A DNA stretch of 64,000 bases. Source: Bacteroidales bacterium (lineage in GTDB: Bacteria > Bacteroidota > Bacteroidia > Bacteroidales > UBA932). The stretch spans positions 56,774 to 120,773 of the forward strand of contig JAFUZO010000003.1 of the NCBI GenBank assembly GCA_017476575.1, read 5' to 3'. The notes beneath the pieces were generated by a model, which was given only the letters and a program-made list of their open reading frames with translations, was not told the origin of the DNA and did no database searches. The translations under genes and the position numbers were made by a program. Numbering within the stretch: position 1 is the stretch's first letter; every line of letters starts with the position of its first letter. Of the stretch, positions 17,328 to 25,868 are shown piece by piece.

Positions 17328-18505
17328 AAAAGAAAGGTATCATCATCGCCCTCGCGGTCGTCGCCGCCGCCCTCGCCGCCTGGCTCATCCTCAAGCCTTC
17401 CGGCAAGACCGTCCTCACCCTCGAAAGGGGGAAAGTCTCCCGGATCACCATCACGAACTCTGTCTCCGCGACGGGCACGGTGGAGCCGGTGACGGAGGTG
17501 GAGGTCGGCACCCAGGTATCCGGCATCATCGACAAGCTCTACGTCGATTACAATGACGAGGTCAAGGCCGGGCAGGTCATCGCAGAAATGGACAAGGTCA
17601 CCCTCCAGGCCGAACTGGAATCGGCCCAGTCCACCCTCACCAGCAGCAAGACCGAATATGACTATCGCCTCAAGGAATACAACCGTGCGAAGACGCTCCA
17701 TGAAAAAGAGCTCATCAGCGATGCCGACTATGACCTCGCCGTCTACAACTACGAGAAGGCCCTGAGCGCCTACAAGCAGGCCCAGGCCTCCATGGTCAAG
17801 GTCAAGCGGAACCTCGGATACGCCACCATCACCTCACCGATCGACGGGGTCGTCATCAGCCGGGCCGTCGAGGAAGGTCAGACCGTCGCCGCAGGCTTCT
17901 CCACCCCGACCCTTTTCGTCATCGCCAACGACCTCACCAAGATGCAGGTCATCGCCGACGTGGACGAGGCCGACATCGGCCAGGTCAAGGAAGGGCAGGA
18001 CGTGGAGTTCTCAGTGGATGCCTATCCGGACGACACGTTCGCCGGCCTCGTGCAGCAGGTCCGCCTGGAACCGACGACCTCTTCCAACGTCGTCACCTAC
18101 CAGGTCGTCATCACGGCCGACAACCCCGAACTCAAGCTCCTGCCGGGTCTCACCGCCAACGTGACCATCTACACCGTCCGCAAGGAGGATGTCCTGTCGG
18201 TCCAGACCAAGGCACTCCGGTTCACCCCGGATGCGGAGCAGATGGCGGGACTCGGCTTCAAGGTCGCCGGGGAGGCCCCCGCCGCCGGAAAGCATGTCTG
18301 GGTCATCGAGGGAGACACCCTCCGTCCCCGGAGCGTGGAGACGGGATCCGTCATGTCGGACCGCACCGAGATCACGGAGGGTCTGACTGGAGAAGAGACC
18401 GTTGCGGCAGCACTCACCGTCGTCTCCGCCGCCCAGAAGTCCACAGCCCGCAGCCCGTTCATGCCCGCCCGACCCGGCGGCAACTCCAACAAGAAGCAGT
18501 CATGA
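17324..18505 (+). CDS. Periplasmic adaptor subunit (MacA/HlyD family)
   Basis: A 393-residue membrane fusion protein. A single N-terminal helix (IIIALAVVAAALAAWLIL) anchors it. The biotinyl-lipoyl half motifs flank a helical hairpin: VEVGTQVSGIIDKLYVDYND before and GYATITSPIDGVVISRAVEE after. A beta-barrel domain with ADVDEADIGQVKEGQ and a C-terminal membrane-proximal domain follow. It links the MacB pump to TolC. It overlaps tolC and the ATPase gene by 4 nt each. Confidence 0.95.
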   Translation: MKKKGIIIALAVVAAALAAWLILKPSGKTVLTLERGKVSRITITNSVSATGTVEPVTEVEVGTQVSGIIDKLYVDYNDEVKAGQVIAEMDKVTLQAELESAQSTLTSSKTEYDYRLKEYNRAKTLHEKELISDADYDLAVYNYEKALSAYKQAQASMVKVKRNLGYATITSPIDGVVISRAVEEGQTVAAGFSTPTLFVIANDLTKMQVIADVDEADIGQVKEGQDVEFSVDAYPDDTFAGLVQQVRLEPTTSSNVVTYQVVITADNPELKLLPGLTANVTIYTVRKEDVLSVQTKALRFTPDAEQMAGLGFKVAGEAPAAGKHVWVIEGDTLRPRSVETGSVMSDRTEITEGLTGEETVAAALTVVSAAQKSTARSPFMPARPGGNSNKKQS

Positions 18506-19242
18506 AAGAAGTCATCCGTCTCGAAAACATCCGACGTCATTTCATCGTCGGGGAGGAGGTCGTCAAGGCGCTCCGAGGTGTGAGTTTCACCATCGAGGAA
18601 GGCGAATTCGTGACCATCATGGGCACCTCCGGCTCAGGCAAGTCCACCCTCCTGAACACCCTCGGCTGCCTGGATACCCCCACCAGCGGGGAATACTACC
18701 TCGACGGGGTCTCCGTCCGCACGATGGACCGCAACCAGCGGGCAACCCTCCGTAACCGCAAGATCGGCTTCATCTTCCAGAACTACAACCTGCTGGCGAA
18801 GACGACTGCCATCGAGAACGTGGAACTGCCGCTTCTGTACAATCCCCGGTACAACGCCCGGCAACGCAGGGAAATGGCCGTCTCCGCCCTCCAGAGCGTC
18901 GGGCTCGGTGACCGGCTGCAGCACAGGAGCAACCAGATGTCCGGCGGCCAGATGCAGCGCGTCGCCATCGCCCGCGCCCTCGTGAACAATCCTGCCGTCA
19001 TCCTGGCGGATGAGGCCACCGGCAACCTGGACTCCCGCACCAGCTTCGAAATCCTCGTGCTGTTCCAACGGCTCCACGCCGAAGGCAGGACTATCATCTT
19101 TGTGACCCACAACCCGGACATCGCCCGGTACAGCAGCCGGAACATCACCCTGCGCGACGGCCGCATCACCGCCGACACCCGCAACGGACAGATACTCGAC
19201 GCCCAGGAAGCCCTGGCCGCCCTTCCTGCCCAAAACGATTGA
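18502..19242 (+). CDS. MacB-type ABC transporter ATP-binding protein
   Basis: A 246-residue nucleotide-binding protein of the LolD/MacB/FtsE group. Walker A is GTSGSGKST (about residues 41-49), the Q-loop is in IGFIFQNYNLL, the signature is MSGGQMQR, Walker B is AVILADEATGNLD, and the H-loop is FVTHN. It powers the FtsX-type permease encoded next, with which it overlaps by 4 nt. Confidence 0.96.
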   Translation: MKEVIRLENIRRHFIVGEEVVKALRGVSFTIEEGEFVTIMGTSGSGKSTLLNTLGCLDTPTSGEYYLDGVSVRTMDRNQRATLRNRKIGFIFQNYNLLAKTTAIENVELPLLYNPRYNARQRREMAVSALQSVGLGDRLQHRSNQMSGGQMQRVAIARALVNNPAVILADEATGNLDSRTSFEILVLFQRLHAEGRTIIFVTHNPDIARYSSRNITLRDGRITADTRNGQILDAQEALAALPAQND

Positions 19243-20468
19243 TCACCATGAACTTCGTCAATTTATTCCGCATCGCACTCAAGGCCCTCGGAAACAACAA
19301 GACCCGGGGATTCCTCACCATGCTGGGCATCATCATCGGAGTCGCGGCTGTCATCACCATGCTCGCCATCGGGCAGGGCTCCAAGAAAAGCATCCAGTCC
19401 GAAATCAGCGAGATGGGTTCGAACATGATCATGGTCATGCCGGGCGGTGACAGGCGGGGCGGAGTCCGCTCGAGCGGGTCCGACATGGAATCCCTCAAGC
19501 TCAAAGACTACGAGGATATCCGCGACAACGCTTCCTACATCTCCTACATCTCCCCGCTCGTCCAGAGCTCCGGCCAGGCCATCTACGGGGCCGCCAACAC
19601 GCCGACCAGCATCTATGGCGTCAACAGCGACTACCTCGAAATCCGCCGTTACAAGGTCAGTGACGGGGACTTCTTCTCCGACCAGGACATCCGCACGGCC
19701 GCCAAGGTCTGCGTCGTGGGCAAGACCGTCCTCGACGAACTTTTCCCGGATGATCCCAATCCGGTCGGCAAGGTCTTCCGTTTCGGCTCCATCCCCTTCC
19801 GGATCATCGGCATCCTGGAAAGCAAGGGGTACAACAGCATGGGCATGGACCAGGACGACCTCATCATCGCCCCCTACACGACCATCCAGAAACGGGTTCT
19901 GGCCATCACCCACATCCAGCAGATCGTCTGTTCGGCCCTCAGCGAGGAGTACACCGACCAGGCCATCGCCGAGATCCGGCAGGTCCTTACGGCCAACCAC
20001 AAGATCAAAGAGGGCGACGAAGAAGATTTCAACATCCGGGCCCAGGAAGAGATGTCCACGATGATGACTTCGGTGACGGACCTCCTGACCATCCTCCTCG
20101 CAGCCGTGGCCGGCATCTCCCTGCTGGTCGGCGGCATCGGTATCATGAACATCATGTTCGTCTCCGTGACGGAACGGACCCGCGAAATCGGCCTCCGGAT
20201 GAGTATCGGCGCCAAGGGACGGGACATCCTGGCCCAGTTCCTGATCGAGTCCATCCTCATCAGCGTGACCGGCGGCCTGATCGGCGTGGTCTTCGGCATC
20301 GCCGCCGCCTACCTGGTCCAGCTGCTGGCGGACTATCCCATCGCCATCCAGGCATGGACGGTCATCCTGGCATTCGCCGTATGTACCGTCACCGGCGTCT
20401 TCTTCGGCTGGTATCCAGCCCGCAAGGCATCCAACCTCGACCCGATCGAGGCTTTGAGATACGAATAA
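19239..20468 (+). CDS. MacB-type ABC permease (FtsX/MacB_PCD)
   Basis: A 409-residue permease with the mechanotransmission layout: one N-terminal helix after ALKALGNNKTRGFLTMLGII, a large periplasmic domain (about 45-270), then three C-terminal helices starting at LLTILLAAVAGISLLVGGIG and ending in the conserved WYPARKASNLDPIEALRYE. With the ATPase, adaptor and TolC it forms a tripartite efflux pump for toxins, peptides or antibiotics; the substrate is unknown. The 3' end contains or abuts the promoter box of the kinase. Confidence 0.96.
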   Translation: MITMNFVNLFRIALKALGNNKTRGFLTMLGIIIGVAAVITMLAIGQGSKKSIQSEISEMGSNMIMVMPGGDRRGGVRSSGSDMESLKLKDYEDIRDNASYISYISPLVQSSGQAIYGAANTPTSIYGVNSDYLEIRRYKVSDGDFFSDQDIRTAAKVCVVGKTVLDELFPDDPNPVGKVFRFGSIPFRIIGILESKGYNSMGMDQDDLIIAPYTTIQKRVLAITHIQQIVCSALSEEYTDQAIAEIRQVLTANHKIKEGDEEDFNIRAQEEMSTMMTSVTDLLTILLAAVAGISLLVGGIGIMNIMFVSVTERTREIGLRMSIGAKGRDILAQFLIESILISVTGGLIGVVFGIAAAYLVQLLADYPIAIQAWTVILAFAVCTVTGVFFGWYPARKASNLDPIEALRYE

Positions 20469-20475
20469 AAGCACC

Positions 20476-20483
20476 TATCTTTG
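20476..20483 (+). promoter_or_regulatory. -7 box upstream of the LytS-type kinase
   Basis: TATCTTTG fits TAnnTTTG. It lies 2 nt before the first ATG (20486), so the second ATG at 20492 is the more likely start. Confidence 0.5.
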
Positions 20484-20491
20484 CCATGACG

Positions 20492-21529
20492 ATGGGAAAT
20501 GACAGACAGAAAGTGAGCGGGTGGCTCTTCCACGCGGTGGTATGGGCCGCCCTGCTCGGCATGCCGCTATTCTCCACCCTGCCCGGACGACAGATGGTAT
20601 CGGGCCCGGCATATATCCACTTCCTGGTCATGGTCGCCTCGTTCATGGTCGTGTTCTATGCCAACTGGTTCTTCCTGATCGAGCGGCAGTTGTTCTCCCG
20701 GCATGTCGGACGGTTCCTGCTCTGGAACGTCGTCCTGATCGCCGTCGTGATGGGCATCTGCCATCTGGTCTTCCGGAGCCTGCCTCCGCCTCCGGACGCA
20801 GCGCCGCGGGCGGAGCATGGCGTGGGGCACACGCTCCGCTTCCTCTTCGGCAACGTCTCCATCTACCTGCTCGTCGCCGCCGTCTGCGTGGCCATCCGCA
20901 TGACCCGGGAATGGTACCGGGCAGAAAGCCTCCGCAAAGACCTGGAGAAGAGCCGGACCGAAGCCGAACTCCTCAGCCTCAAGAGCCAGCTCAACCCCCA
21001 CTTCCTGTTCAATACGCTGAACAACATCTACTCCCTGATCCAGATCGATGCCGGGCGGGCGCAGGATGCGGTGCACGACCTCAGCCGGATGCTCCGGTAC
21101 GTTCTCTACGACAGTTCGCAGCCGACGGTTCCGGTCCATAAGGAAATCGAGTTCCTCTCCGACTACATCGCCCTGATGCGGATCCGGCTGCCGCGCCATG
21201 TGGACCTGCGGGTCGCCCTGCCGGAGCAGCCGTCCTCCCGGGAAATTGCGCCGATGCTGTTCATCTCCCTCGTCGAGAACGCCTTCAAGCATGGCGTCAG
21301 CAACGATCAGGCCTCTTTCATCGACATCTCCATCCGGGAGGAGGACGCTCATCTGACCTGCGATATCCGCAACAGCGACTTTCCCAAGACTGATGCGGAC
21401 CGCAGCGGGTCAGGCATCGGCCTGAAGAACCTCAACCAGCGCCTGGAGATGATCTATCCCGGACAGTACAACTTCTCGCAGCATGCCGGAGAGGGCGTCT
21501 TTTCCTCCCGGCTCGATATCCGCCTATGA
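20492..21529 (+). CDS. LytS/AlgZ-type sensor histidine kinase
   Basis: About 345 residues. Four hydrophobic helices fill residues 8-155, then a short coiled coil leads to the His_kinase domain (PF06580) with LKSQLNPHFLFNTLNNIYSL, where the first His is the usual phospho-acceptor. The ATPase part has NAFKHGVSND (N-box) and GSGIGLKNLNQRL (G-box). It senses an unknown envelope signal. Its end overlaps the response regulator ATG by 4 nt, and the pair follows the MacAB-TolC operon, which it may control. Confidence 0.93.
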   Translation: MGNDRQKVSGWLFHAVVWAALLGMPLFSTLPGRQMVSGPAYIHFLVMVASFMVVFYANWFFLIERQLFSRHVGRFLLWNVVLIAVVMGICHLVFRSLPPPPDAAPRAEHGVGHTLRFLFGNVSIYLLVAAVCVAIRMTREWYRAESLRKDLEKSRTEAELLSLKSQLNPHFLFNTLNNIYSLIQIDAGRAQDAVHDLSRMLRYVLYDSSQPTVPVHKEIEFLSDYIALMRIRLPRHVDLRVALPEQPSSREIAPMLFISLVENAFKHGVSNDQASFIDISIREEDAHLTCDIRNSDFPKTDADRSGSGIGLKNLNQRLEMIYPGQYNFSQHAGEGVFSSRLDIRL

Positions 21530-22248
21530 AGATCACCTGCTTTGTCGTCGACGACGAGCCGCTGGCCGTCGAACTCATGGAGTCTTACGTCCGCAAGACC
21601 CCGTTCCTGGAATTGAAAGGCTCCTTCGGAAGCGGCGCGCTGGCCTTCGAGGCCCTGCAGAACGAACCGGTGGACCTGCTCCTGTGCGATATCCAGATGC
21701 CCGGACTGACCGGCATGGAACTGTCCCGGATGCTGCCGGAGCGGACCCGCATCATCTTCACGACCGCCTTCAGCGACTACGCTCTCGAGGGTTTCAAGGT
21801 CCAGGCCCTGGACTACCTGCTCAAGCCGATTTCCTACGACGATTTCCTCTCCGCTGTCCGGAAAGCGCAACAATGGTTCGAGATGGCCGCTGCAGTCCCG
21901 GCTTCTCCGACAGCCGCCCCGGCAGGCCCCCGGACCCTTTTCGTCAAGACCGACTACCGGCTCCAGCAGATCGACCTGGACGACATCCTTTACATTGAAG
22001 GAATGAAGGATTACGTCAAAATCCATCTGGAGGGCCTGCAGGACCCGGTCGTCTCCCTGATGAGCCTCAAAAGCCTGGAGGAGCGGCTGCCGACGGACCG
22101 GTTCTTCCGGGTTGCCAAGTCCTACATCGTCCAGATTCCCAAGATCCGGGTCATCGAGAAGAATCGCATCGTCTTCGGCGACACCCGCATCCCCATCTCT
22201 GAACAGGTCCGCGACGCCTTCTTCCGCCACATCTCCCTCCTCGGCTGA
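21526..22248 (+). CDS. LytTR-family response regulator
   Basis: A 240-residue transcription regulator. The receiver domain (1-120) shows FVVDDEPLA, the phospho-acceptor aspartate in LLLCDIQMPG, and LDYLLKPISYDDF with the conserved Lys. The LytTR DNA-binding domain (about 140-238) has IEGMKDYVKIHLEG and FFRVAKSYIVQIPKIRVIEKN. Its partner is the kinase encoded just upstream. LytTR proteins bind direct repeats near promoters; no such site was identified by eye. Confidence 0.95.
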   Translation: MKITCFVVDDEPLAVELMESYVRKTPFLELKGSFGSGALAFEALQNEPVDLLLCDIQMPGLTGMELSRMLPERTRIIFTTAFSDYALEGFKVQALDYLLKPISYDDFLSAVRKAQQWFEMAAAVPASPTAAPAGPRTLFVKTDYRLQQIDLDDILYIEGMKDYVKIHLEGLQDPVVSLMSLKSLEERLPTDRFFRVAKSYIVQIPKIRVIEKNRIVFGDTRIPISEQVRDAFFRHISLLG

Positions 22249-22359
22249 GCCTTCCCCCTCCCGGCAGATGCTTCCATCATGGCGATGCCCCGGTCCCTTT
22301 TCGCATCTTCTTCCCAAAATCAGGGACCGTCTCCACATGGCGATCATTGTTTTTTTGTG

Positions 22360-22367
22360 TACCTTTG
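22360..22367 (+). promoter_or_regulatory. -7 promoter box for the MFS transporter
   Basis: TACCTTTG fits TAnnTTTG and lies 8 nt before the ATG at 22376, which supports that start over longer readings of the frame. Confidence 0.55.
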
Positions 22368-22375
22368 CAGCCGTT

Positions 22376-23731
22376 ATGTCGCTATACCGTTATTTCAGGA
22401 TCAGCAGGCCTGCGCCGGAGAAAGTGCCGCAAGAACAGGTGGATGCTGAATACAAGCGCCTCAGGTCCAGGACCTTCTGGGGTGTCATGGTGGCGTATAT
22501 CTTCTATTATGTGTGCCGCATGACCCTCGGCGTGGTCAAGCAGCCGCTCATCGATGACGGGGTCATGACGGCGGGCCAGCTCGGCATCGTCGGATCGGCG
22601 TTCTATTTCGTCTATGCCGTCGGCAAGTTCTCCAACGGGTTCATCGCCGACTACTGCAACATCCGTCGCTTCATGGCCGCCGGACTCGGGATTTCTGCAG
22701 CCATCAACTTGGTACTCGGGGGACTCGGCCTGCTGCATGGCACACTCGGACTCGGCAGTTTCGGGGTCATGGCCCTGTTCGCCGTCCTGTGGGGAACCAA
22801 CGGCTGGATGCAATCCATGGGGTCGCCCCCCGGTGTCATCAGCCTGTCCCGGTGGTATCCCCTCTCCAAACGGGGAACCATGTACAGCATCTTCTCTTCG
22901 ACTCCCTCCTTCGGGAAGGCTCTCACCATGGTCCTGACCGGGGTCATCGTTGCCGCAGCCGGCTGGCAGTGGGGTTTCATCGCCGCTGCCGCCGCCGGGG
23001 TCGCCGGCACCGTCATCGCCCTGGTTTTCATTTCGGATACGCCTGAAAGCAAGGGGCTTCCCTCCGTACAGGAACTTTCCGGAGAGCCGCTCAAGAGAGA
23101 GGACCGGCGGTCGACACGGGAACTCCAGAAATGGGTCTTCCGCCATCCCGGCATCTGGGTCATCGCCATCTCCAGCGCCTTCATCTATATCACCCAGCAT
23201 GCCGTCAGCGACTGGGGTGTCCTGTTCCTCCAGAAACAGAAGGGATTCTCCCTGGAAAGTGCCACCCAGGTCATCGGCATCGCGGAGGTCTTCGGCGTCC
23301 TCGGAACCCTGCTTGCAGGATGGCTGTCCGACAGCGTGTTCAAGGGCAACCGGGTCCGGCCCGTCATCCTGGCCGGCATCCTCACCGTCTTCGCCCTCGG
23401 CGGCTTCCTGTTCATGGGCAGCGGCTACTTCGTGAACATCCTCTACGTCGCCCTGTTCAGCATGGCGTTCAACGTGGTCTTCTGCATCGTCGCCGGGCTC
23501 ATGGCCCTCGACTTCGTGCCACGTAAGGCCACAGGGGCCGCCCTCGGCATCGTCGGCATTTCCAGTTACGCAGCAGCCGGGCTCCAATCCATCGTTTCCG
23601 GCTTCCTGATCCAGGGCGGGACCACAGACGGGGCCTACGACTTCACGCCGGTCTCTCTCTTCTGGATGGTCGCCTGCCTGATCGCCTTCATCCTCCCCGT
23701 CGTCGGATGGAAGCATCTGCGGGAGAACTGA
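22376..23731 (+). CDS. MFS transporter, organophosphate:phosphate antiporter type (GlpT/UhpT-like)
   Basis: A 451-residue, 12-helix permease. The first helix contains FYYVCRMTLGVVK, whose arginine corresponds to the phosphate-binding Arg of GlpT/UhpT. The stretch GTNGWMQSMGSPPGVISLSR and WYPLSKRGTMYSIFSS match the OPA-family signature. Likely substrates are sugar phosphates or glycerol-3-phosphate in exchange for phosphate, but the exact one cannot be told. The frame stays open upstream of the ATG, yet no family-like sequence is found there and a promoter box lies at 22360. Confidence 0.88.
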   Translation: MSLYRYFRISRPAPEKVPQEQVDAEYKRLRSRTFWGVMVAYIFYYVCRMTLGVVKQPLIDDGVMTAGQLGIVGSAFYFVYAVGKFSNGFIADYCNIRRFMAAGLGISAAINLVLGGLGLLHGTLGLGSFGVMALFAVLWGTNGWMQSMGSPPGVISLSRWYPLSKRGTMYSIFSSTPSFGKALTMVLTGVIVAAAGWQWGFIAAAAAGVAGTVIALVFISDTPESKGLPSVQELSGEPLKREDRRSTRELQKWVFRHPGIWVIAISSAFIYITQHAVSDWGVLFLQKQKGFSLESATQVIGIAEVFGVLGTLLAGWLSDSVFKGNRVRPVILAGILTVFALGGFLFMGSGYFVNILYVALFSMAFNVVFCIVAGLMALDFVPRKATGAALGIVGISSYAAAGLQSIVSGFLIQGGTTDGAYDFTPVSLFWMVACLIAFILPVVGWKHLREN

Positions 23732-23768
23732 AACCGGAAAAGTGCACGGCAACCCGACGAAGGAATCA

Positions 23769-23901
23769 GTAAAAAATAACCTGCCTCCGTTTTCCACCTT
23801 CGGACCCTTCGGGTCCTCGTCCCTCCCGGCCTGACGGACGGACCCCTCCCACTCATATGCCGTGGGCGGCACGTTCCAAACTGAGGCTGGTTATTTTTTA
23901 C
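23769..23901. repeat. Cloverleaf-like repeat element C (class 2 core)
   Basis: Arms GTAAAAAATAACCTGCCTC (23769-23787) and its complement (23883-23901) pair over 18 of 19 positions. The 95-nt core holds GGACCC-TTC-GGGTCC and TGCCG-TGGG-CGGCA hairpins. The outer arms are shared with elements B and D, and the half near 23788-23834 is closely matched by element D. It follows the MFS gene and precedes the cysK promoter. Confidence 0.85.
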
Positions 23902-23960
23902 ACATCACGAAACGGAAAGGCGGTCCGCGAGGAAAAATGCAGGAAAACTCCGTCCCAAGG

Positions 23961-23992
23961 TTTGGATTTCCGGAAAGAATTGTTTTCCTTTG
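23961..23992 (+). promoter_or_regulatory. Promoter of the cysK-cysE leader transcript
   Basis: TTTG (23961-23964), a 20-nt spacer, then TTCCTTTG (23985-23992), one mismatch from TTTG/TAnnTTTG. The transcript should start near 23999, just before the leader peptide ATG at 24001. Confidence 0.7.
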
Positions 23993-24000
23993 CAGACAGA

Positions 24001-24075
24001 ATGAGAACGTATAACGCATCCGCTTGTCGTTGCTGTGCCGGTCGCTCCGATTGGTACGGTTCCGCATGCGTATAG
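24001..24075 (+). CDS. Cysteine-rich leader peptide upstream of cysK (24 aa)
   Basis: A short frame, ATG at 24001 and TAG at 24073, encodes 24 residues with cysteines at positions 9, 11, 12 and 23 (SACRCCAGR in the middle). It starts within a few bases of the predicted transcript start and is followed after 29 nt by an intrinsic terminator hairpin, then by cysK. This is the layout of leader-peptide attenuation, with Cys codons as the sensor of charged tRNA-Cys. Translation is not proven; the case rests on position, Cys density and the terminator. Confidence 0.7.
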   Translation: MRTYNASACRCCAGRSDWYGSACV

Positions 24076-24104
24076 GCGTCAGTCCATACAAGCATCCTGC
24101 AAGG

Positions 24105-24136
24105 CCCTGCCAGTCGTACGATCCGGCAGGGTTTTT
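24105..24136 (+). terminator. Intrinsic terminator in the cysK leader (attenuator)
   Basis: Stem CCCTGCC (24105-24111) with GGCAGGG (24125-24131), a 13-nt loop, then TTTTT. It lies between the leader ORF and cysK, on the sense strand, where a terminator would block the operon unless it is prevented from folding. Confidence 0.8.
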
Positions 24137-24164
24137 CCGTATATCCACTTAAACTTATAACAGT

Positions 24165-25100
24165 ATGATTTACAACTCTCTCACCGAAATCATCGGGAAC
24201 ACACCCCTCCTCCGGGTCTCCCGCTCCGAAGGCCAGTTGGCCGACATCGTCGTCAAGCTCGAATACTTCAATCCGGGCGGCAGCGTCAAGGATCGCATCG
24301 CCCTCGCGATGATTGAAGATGCCGAAAAGAAAGGCATCCTGCAACCGGGCGCCACCATCATCGAGCCGACCAGCGGCAACACCGGCGTCGGTCTCGCCTG
24401 GGTCGGCACGGCCAAAGGCTACAAGGTCATCCTGACGATGCCCGACACCATGAGCCAGGAGCGCCGGAGCTTGCTGAAGGCCCTGGGGGCCCGGCTCGAA
24501 CTGACCCCGGGCGCGGAAGGCATGAAGGGCGCCATCGCCCAGGCGGAAGCCCTCAAGGCCGCGACGCCGGGCGCCGTCATCCTCGGCCAGTTCGTCAACC
24601 CGGCCAACCCGGCCGTTCACGAGCGGACCACGGGCGAGGAGATCTGGCGCGATACCGACGGCAAGGTGGACCTCTTCGTCGCAGGCGTGGGCACCGGCGG
24701 TACCGTGAGCGGAGTCGGCAAGGCGCTCAAGAAGCATCGCCCGGCCATCCAGGTCGTCGCCGTCGAACCGCAGCGTTCGGCCGTCCTCTCCACAGGCATT
24801 GCCGGCAAGCACAAAATCCAGGGCATCGGGGCCGGTTTCGTTCCCCAGACCTACGACCCGTCCGTCGTCGACGCCATCCTCCCTGTCAGCGATGACGATG
24901 CCATCAAGGCCTCCCGCCGGCTCGCCACCCGGGAAGGCCTTCTCGTGGGCATTTCTTCCGGGGCCGCCTATGCCGCCGCCCTGCAGCTGGCAAAACGCCC
25001 CGAGAATACCGGCAAGACCATCGTAGCCCTTCTTCCGGACACCGGTGAACGGTATCTGTCGACCGTGCTGTACGCTTTCGAGGACTATCCTGTCGCATGA
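24165..25100 (+). CDS. cysK: Cysteine synthase A
   Basis: A 311-residue PLP enzyme that makes L-cysteine from O-acetylserine and sulfide. The PLP lysine lies in GGSVKDRIA (about residue 42), the substrate loop is [10 protein letters not shown], the phosphate-binding loop is [10 protein letters not shown], and a later SSG motif (GISSGAAYA) contacts the ring. Length is normal for CysK. It overlaps cysE by 4 nt and is preceded by a Cys-rich leader ORF and terminator, so cysteine-controlled attenuation of the operon is likely. Confidence 0.97.
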   Translation: MIYNSLTEIIGNTPLLRVSRSEGQLADIVVKLEYFNPGGSVKDRIALAMIEDAEKKGILQPGATIIEPTSGNTGVGLAWVGTAKGYKVILTMPDTMSQERRSLLKALGARLELTPGAEGMKGAIAQAEALKAATPGAVILGQFVNPANPAVHERTTGEEIWRDTDGKVDLFVAGVGTGGTVSGVGKALKKHRPAIQVVAVEPQRSAVLSTGIAGKHKIQGIGAGFVPQTYDPSVVDAILPVSDDDAIKASRRLATREGLLVGISSGAAYAAALQLAKRPENTGKTIVALLPDTGERYLSTVLYAFEDYPVA

Positions 25101-25837
25101 TGAAGGTCAGTCTCAACCAGACCATCCAGCACCTCAAGGTGCTCATGGCCCGTATCAAGGATGTCGTCTTCCCGCTGTACAGCGATGTGCAGACGGAAGA
25201 CGCCGTCTCTGAAATCCTCTCGCAGCTGGAAACGGTCACGGACCCGGAAACGGCCCGGGCCTTCATGGGGAGGCTGCCTGAGATCCAGCGCCTCGTCGTG
25301 ACCGACGTGGAAGCCGTCGCCCATGTCGACCCGGCGGTCACGGACTTCCGGGAAATCGTCTTCTGCTACCCGGCGGTGACGGCGATGCTCTACTACCGCA
25401 CCGCCCATGTCCTGCACGGGCTCGGCGTGCCGGTCATCCCCCGCATGCTCACTGAATACGCCCATTCAGTCACCGGCATCGACATCCATCCGGCAGCCCG
25501 GATCGGCGACCATTTCGCCATCGATCACGGCACCGGTATCGTCATCGGGGCGACGGCCGTCATCGGAAGCCATGTGACACTCTACCAAGGGGTCACCCTC
25601 GGCGCCAAGAAGTTCACCGTCGGCCCGGACGGACGACCGGTGGACCAGCCCCGCCACCCCATCCTGGAAGACGGTGTCACGGTCTACTCCAATGCGTCCA
25701 TCCTCGGCCGTATCACCATCGGCGCCGGTTCGGTCATCGGCGGCAATGTCTGGCTCACCCATTCCGTCCCGCCCCGTTCCCGCATCCTGCAGGGGAAGAC
25801 GCAGGAGCTCGACTTCTCCGACGGCGCCGGAATCTAA
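25097..25837 (+). CDS. cysE: Serine O-acetyltransferase
   Basis: A 246-residue hexapeptide-repeat enzyme that acetylates L-serine with acetyl-CoA, supplying the substrate of CysK. The N-terminal helical domain (1-130) is followed by the left-handed beta helix: [20 protein letters not shown], with the catalytic His in DHGTG, then [18 protein letters not shown] and [12 protein letters not shown]. The ATG overlaps the cysK stop. Both genes form one cysteine synthesis operon, and the two proteins commonly form the cysteine synthase complex. Confidence 0.96.
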   Translation: MMKVSLNQTIQHLKVLMARIKDVVFPLYSDVQTEDAVSEILSQLETVTDPETARAFMGRLPEIQRLVVTDVEAVAHVDPAVTDFREIVFCYPAVTAMLYYRTAHVLHGLGVPVIPRMLTEYAHSVTGIDIHPAARIGDHFAIDHGTGIVIGATAVIGSHVTLYQGVTLGAKKFTVGPDGRPVDQPRHPILEDGVTVYSNASILGRITIGAGSVIGGNVWLTHSVPPRSRILQGKTQELDFSDGAGI

Positions 25838-25868
25838 GAGTCTGTTGAATCATTTCAAAACAGACTCT
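25837..25868. terminator. Two-way terminator between cysE and the dipeptidase gene
   Basis: AGAGTCTGTT and AACAGACTCT form a perfect 10-bp stem with further pairing of TTGAA/TTCAA toward the loop. The hairpin overlaps the stop codons of both convergent genes. Confidence 0.75.
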
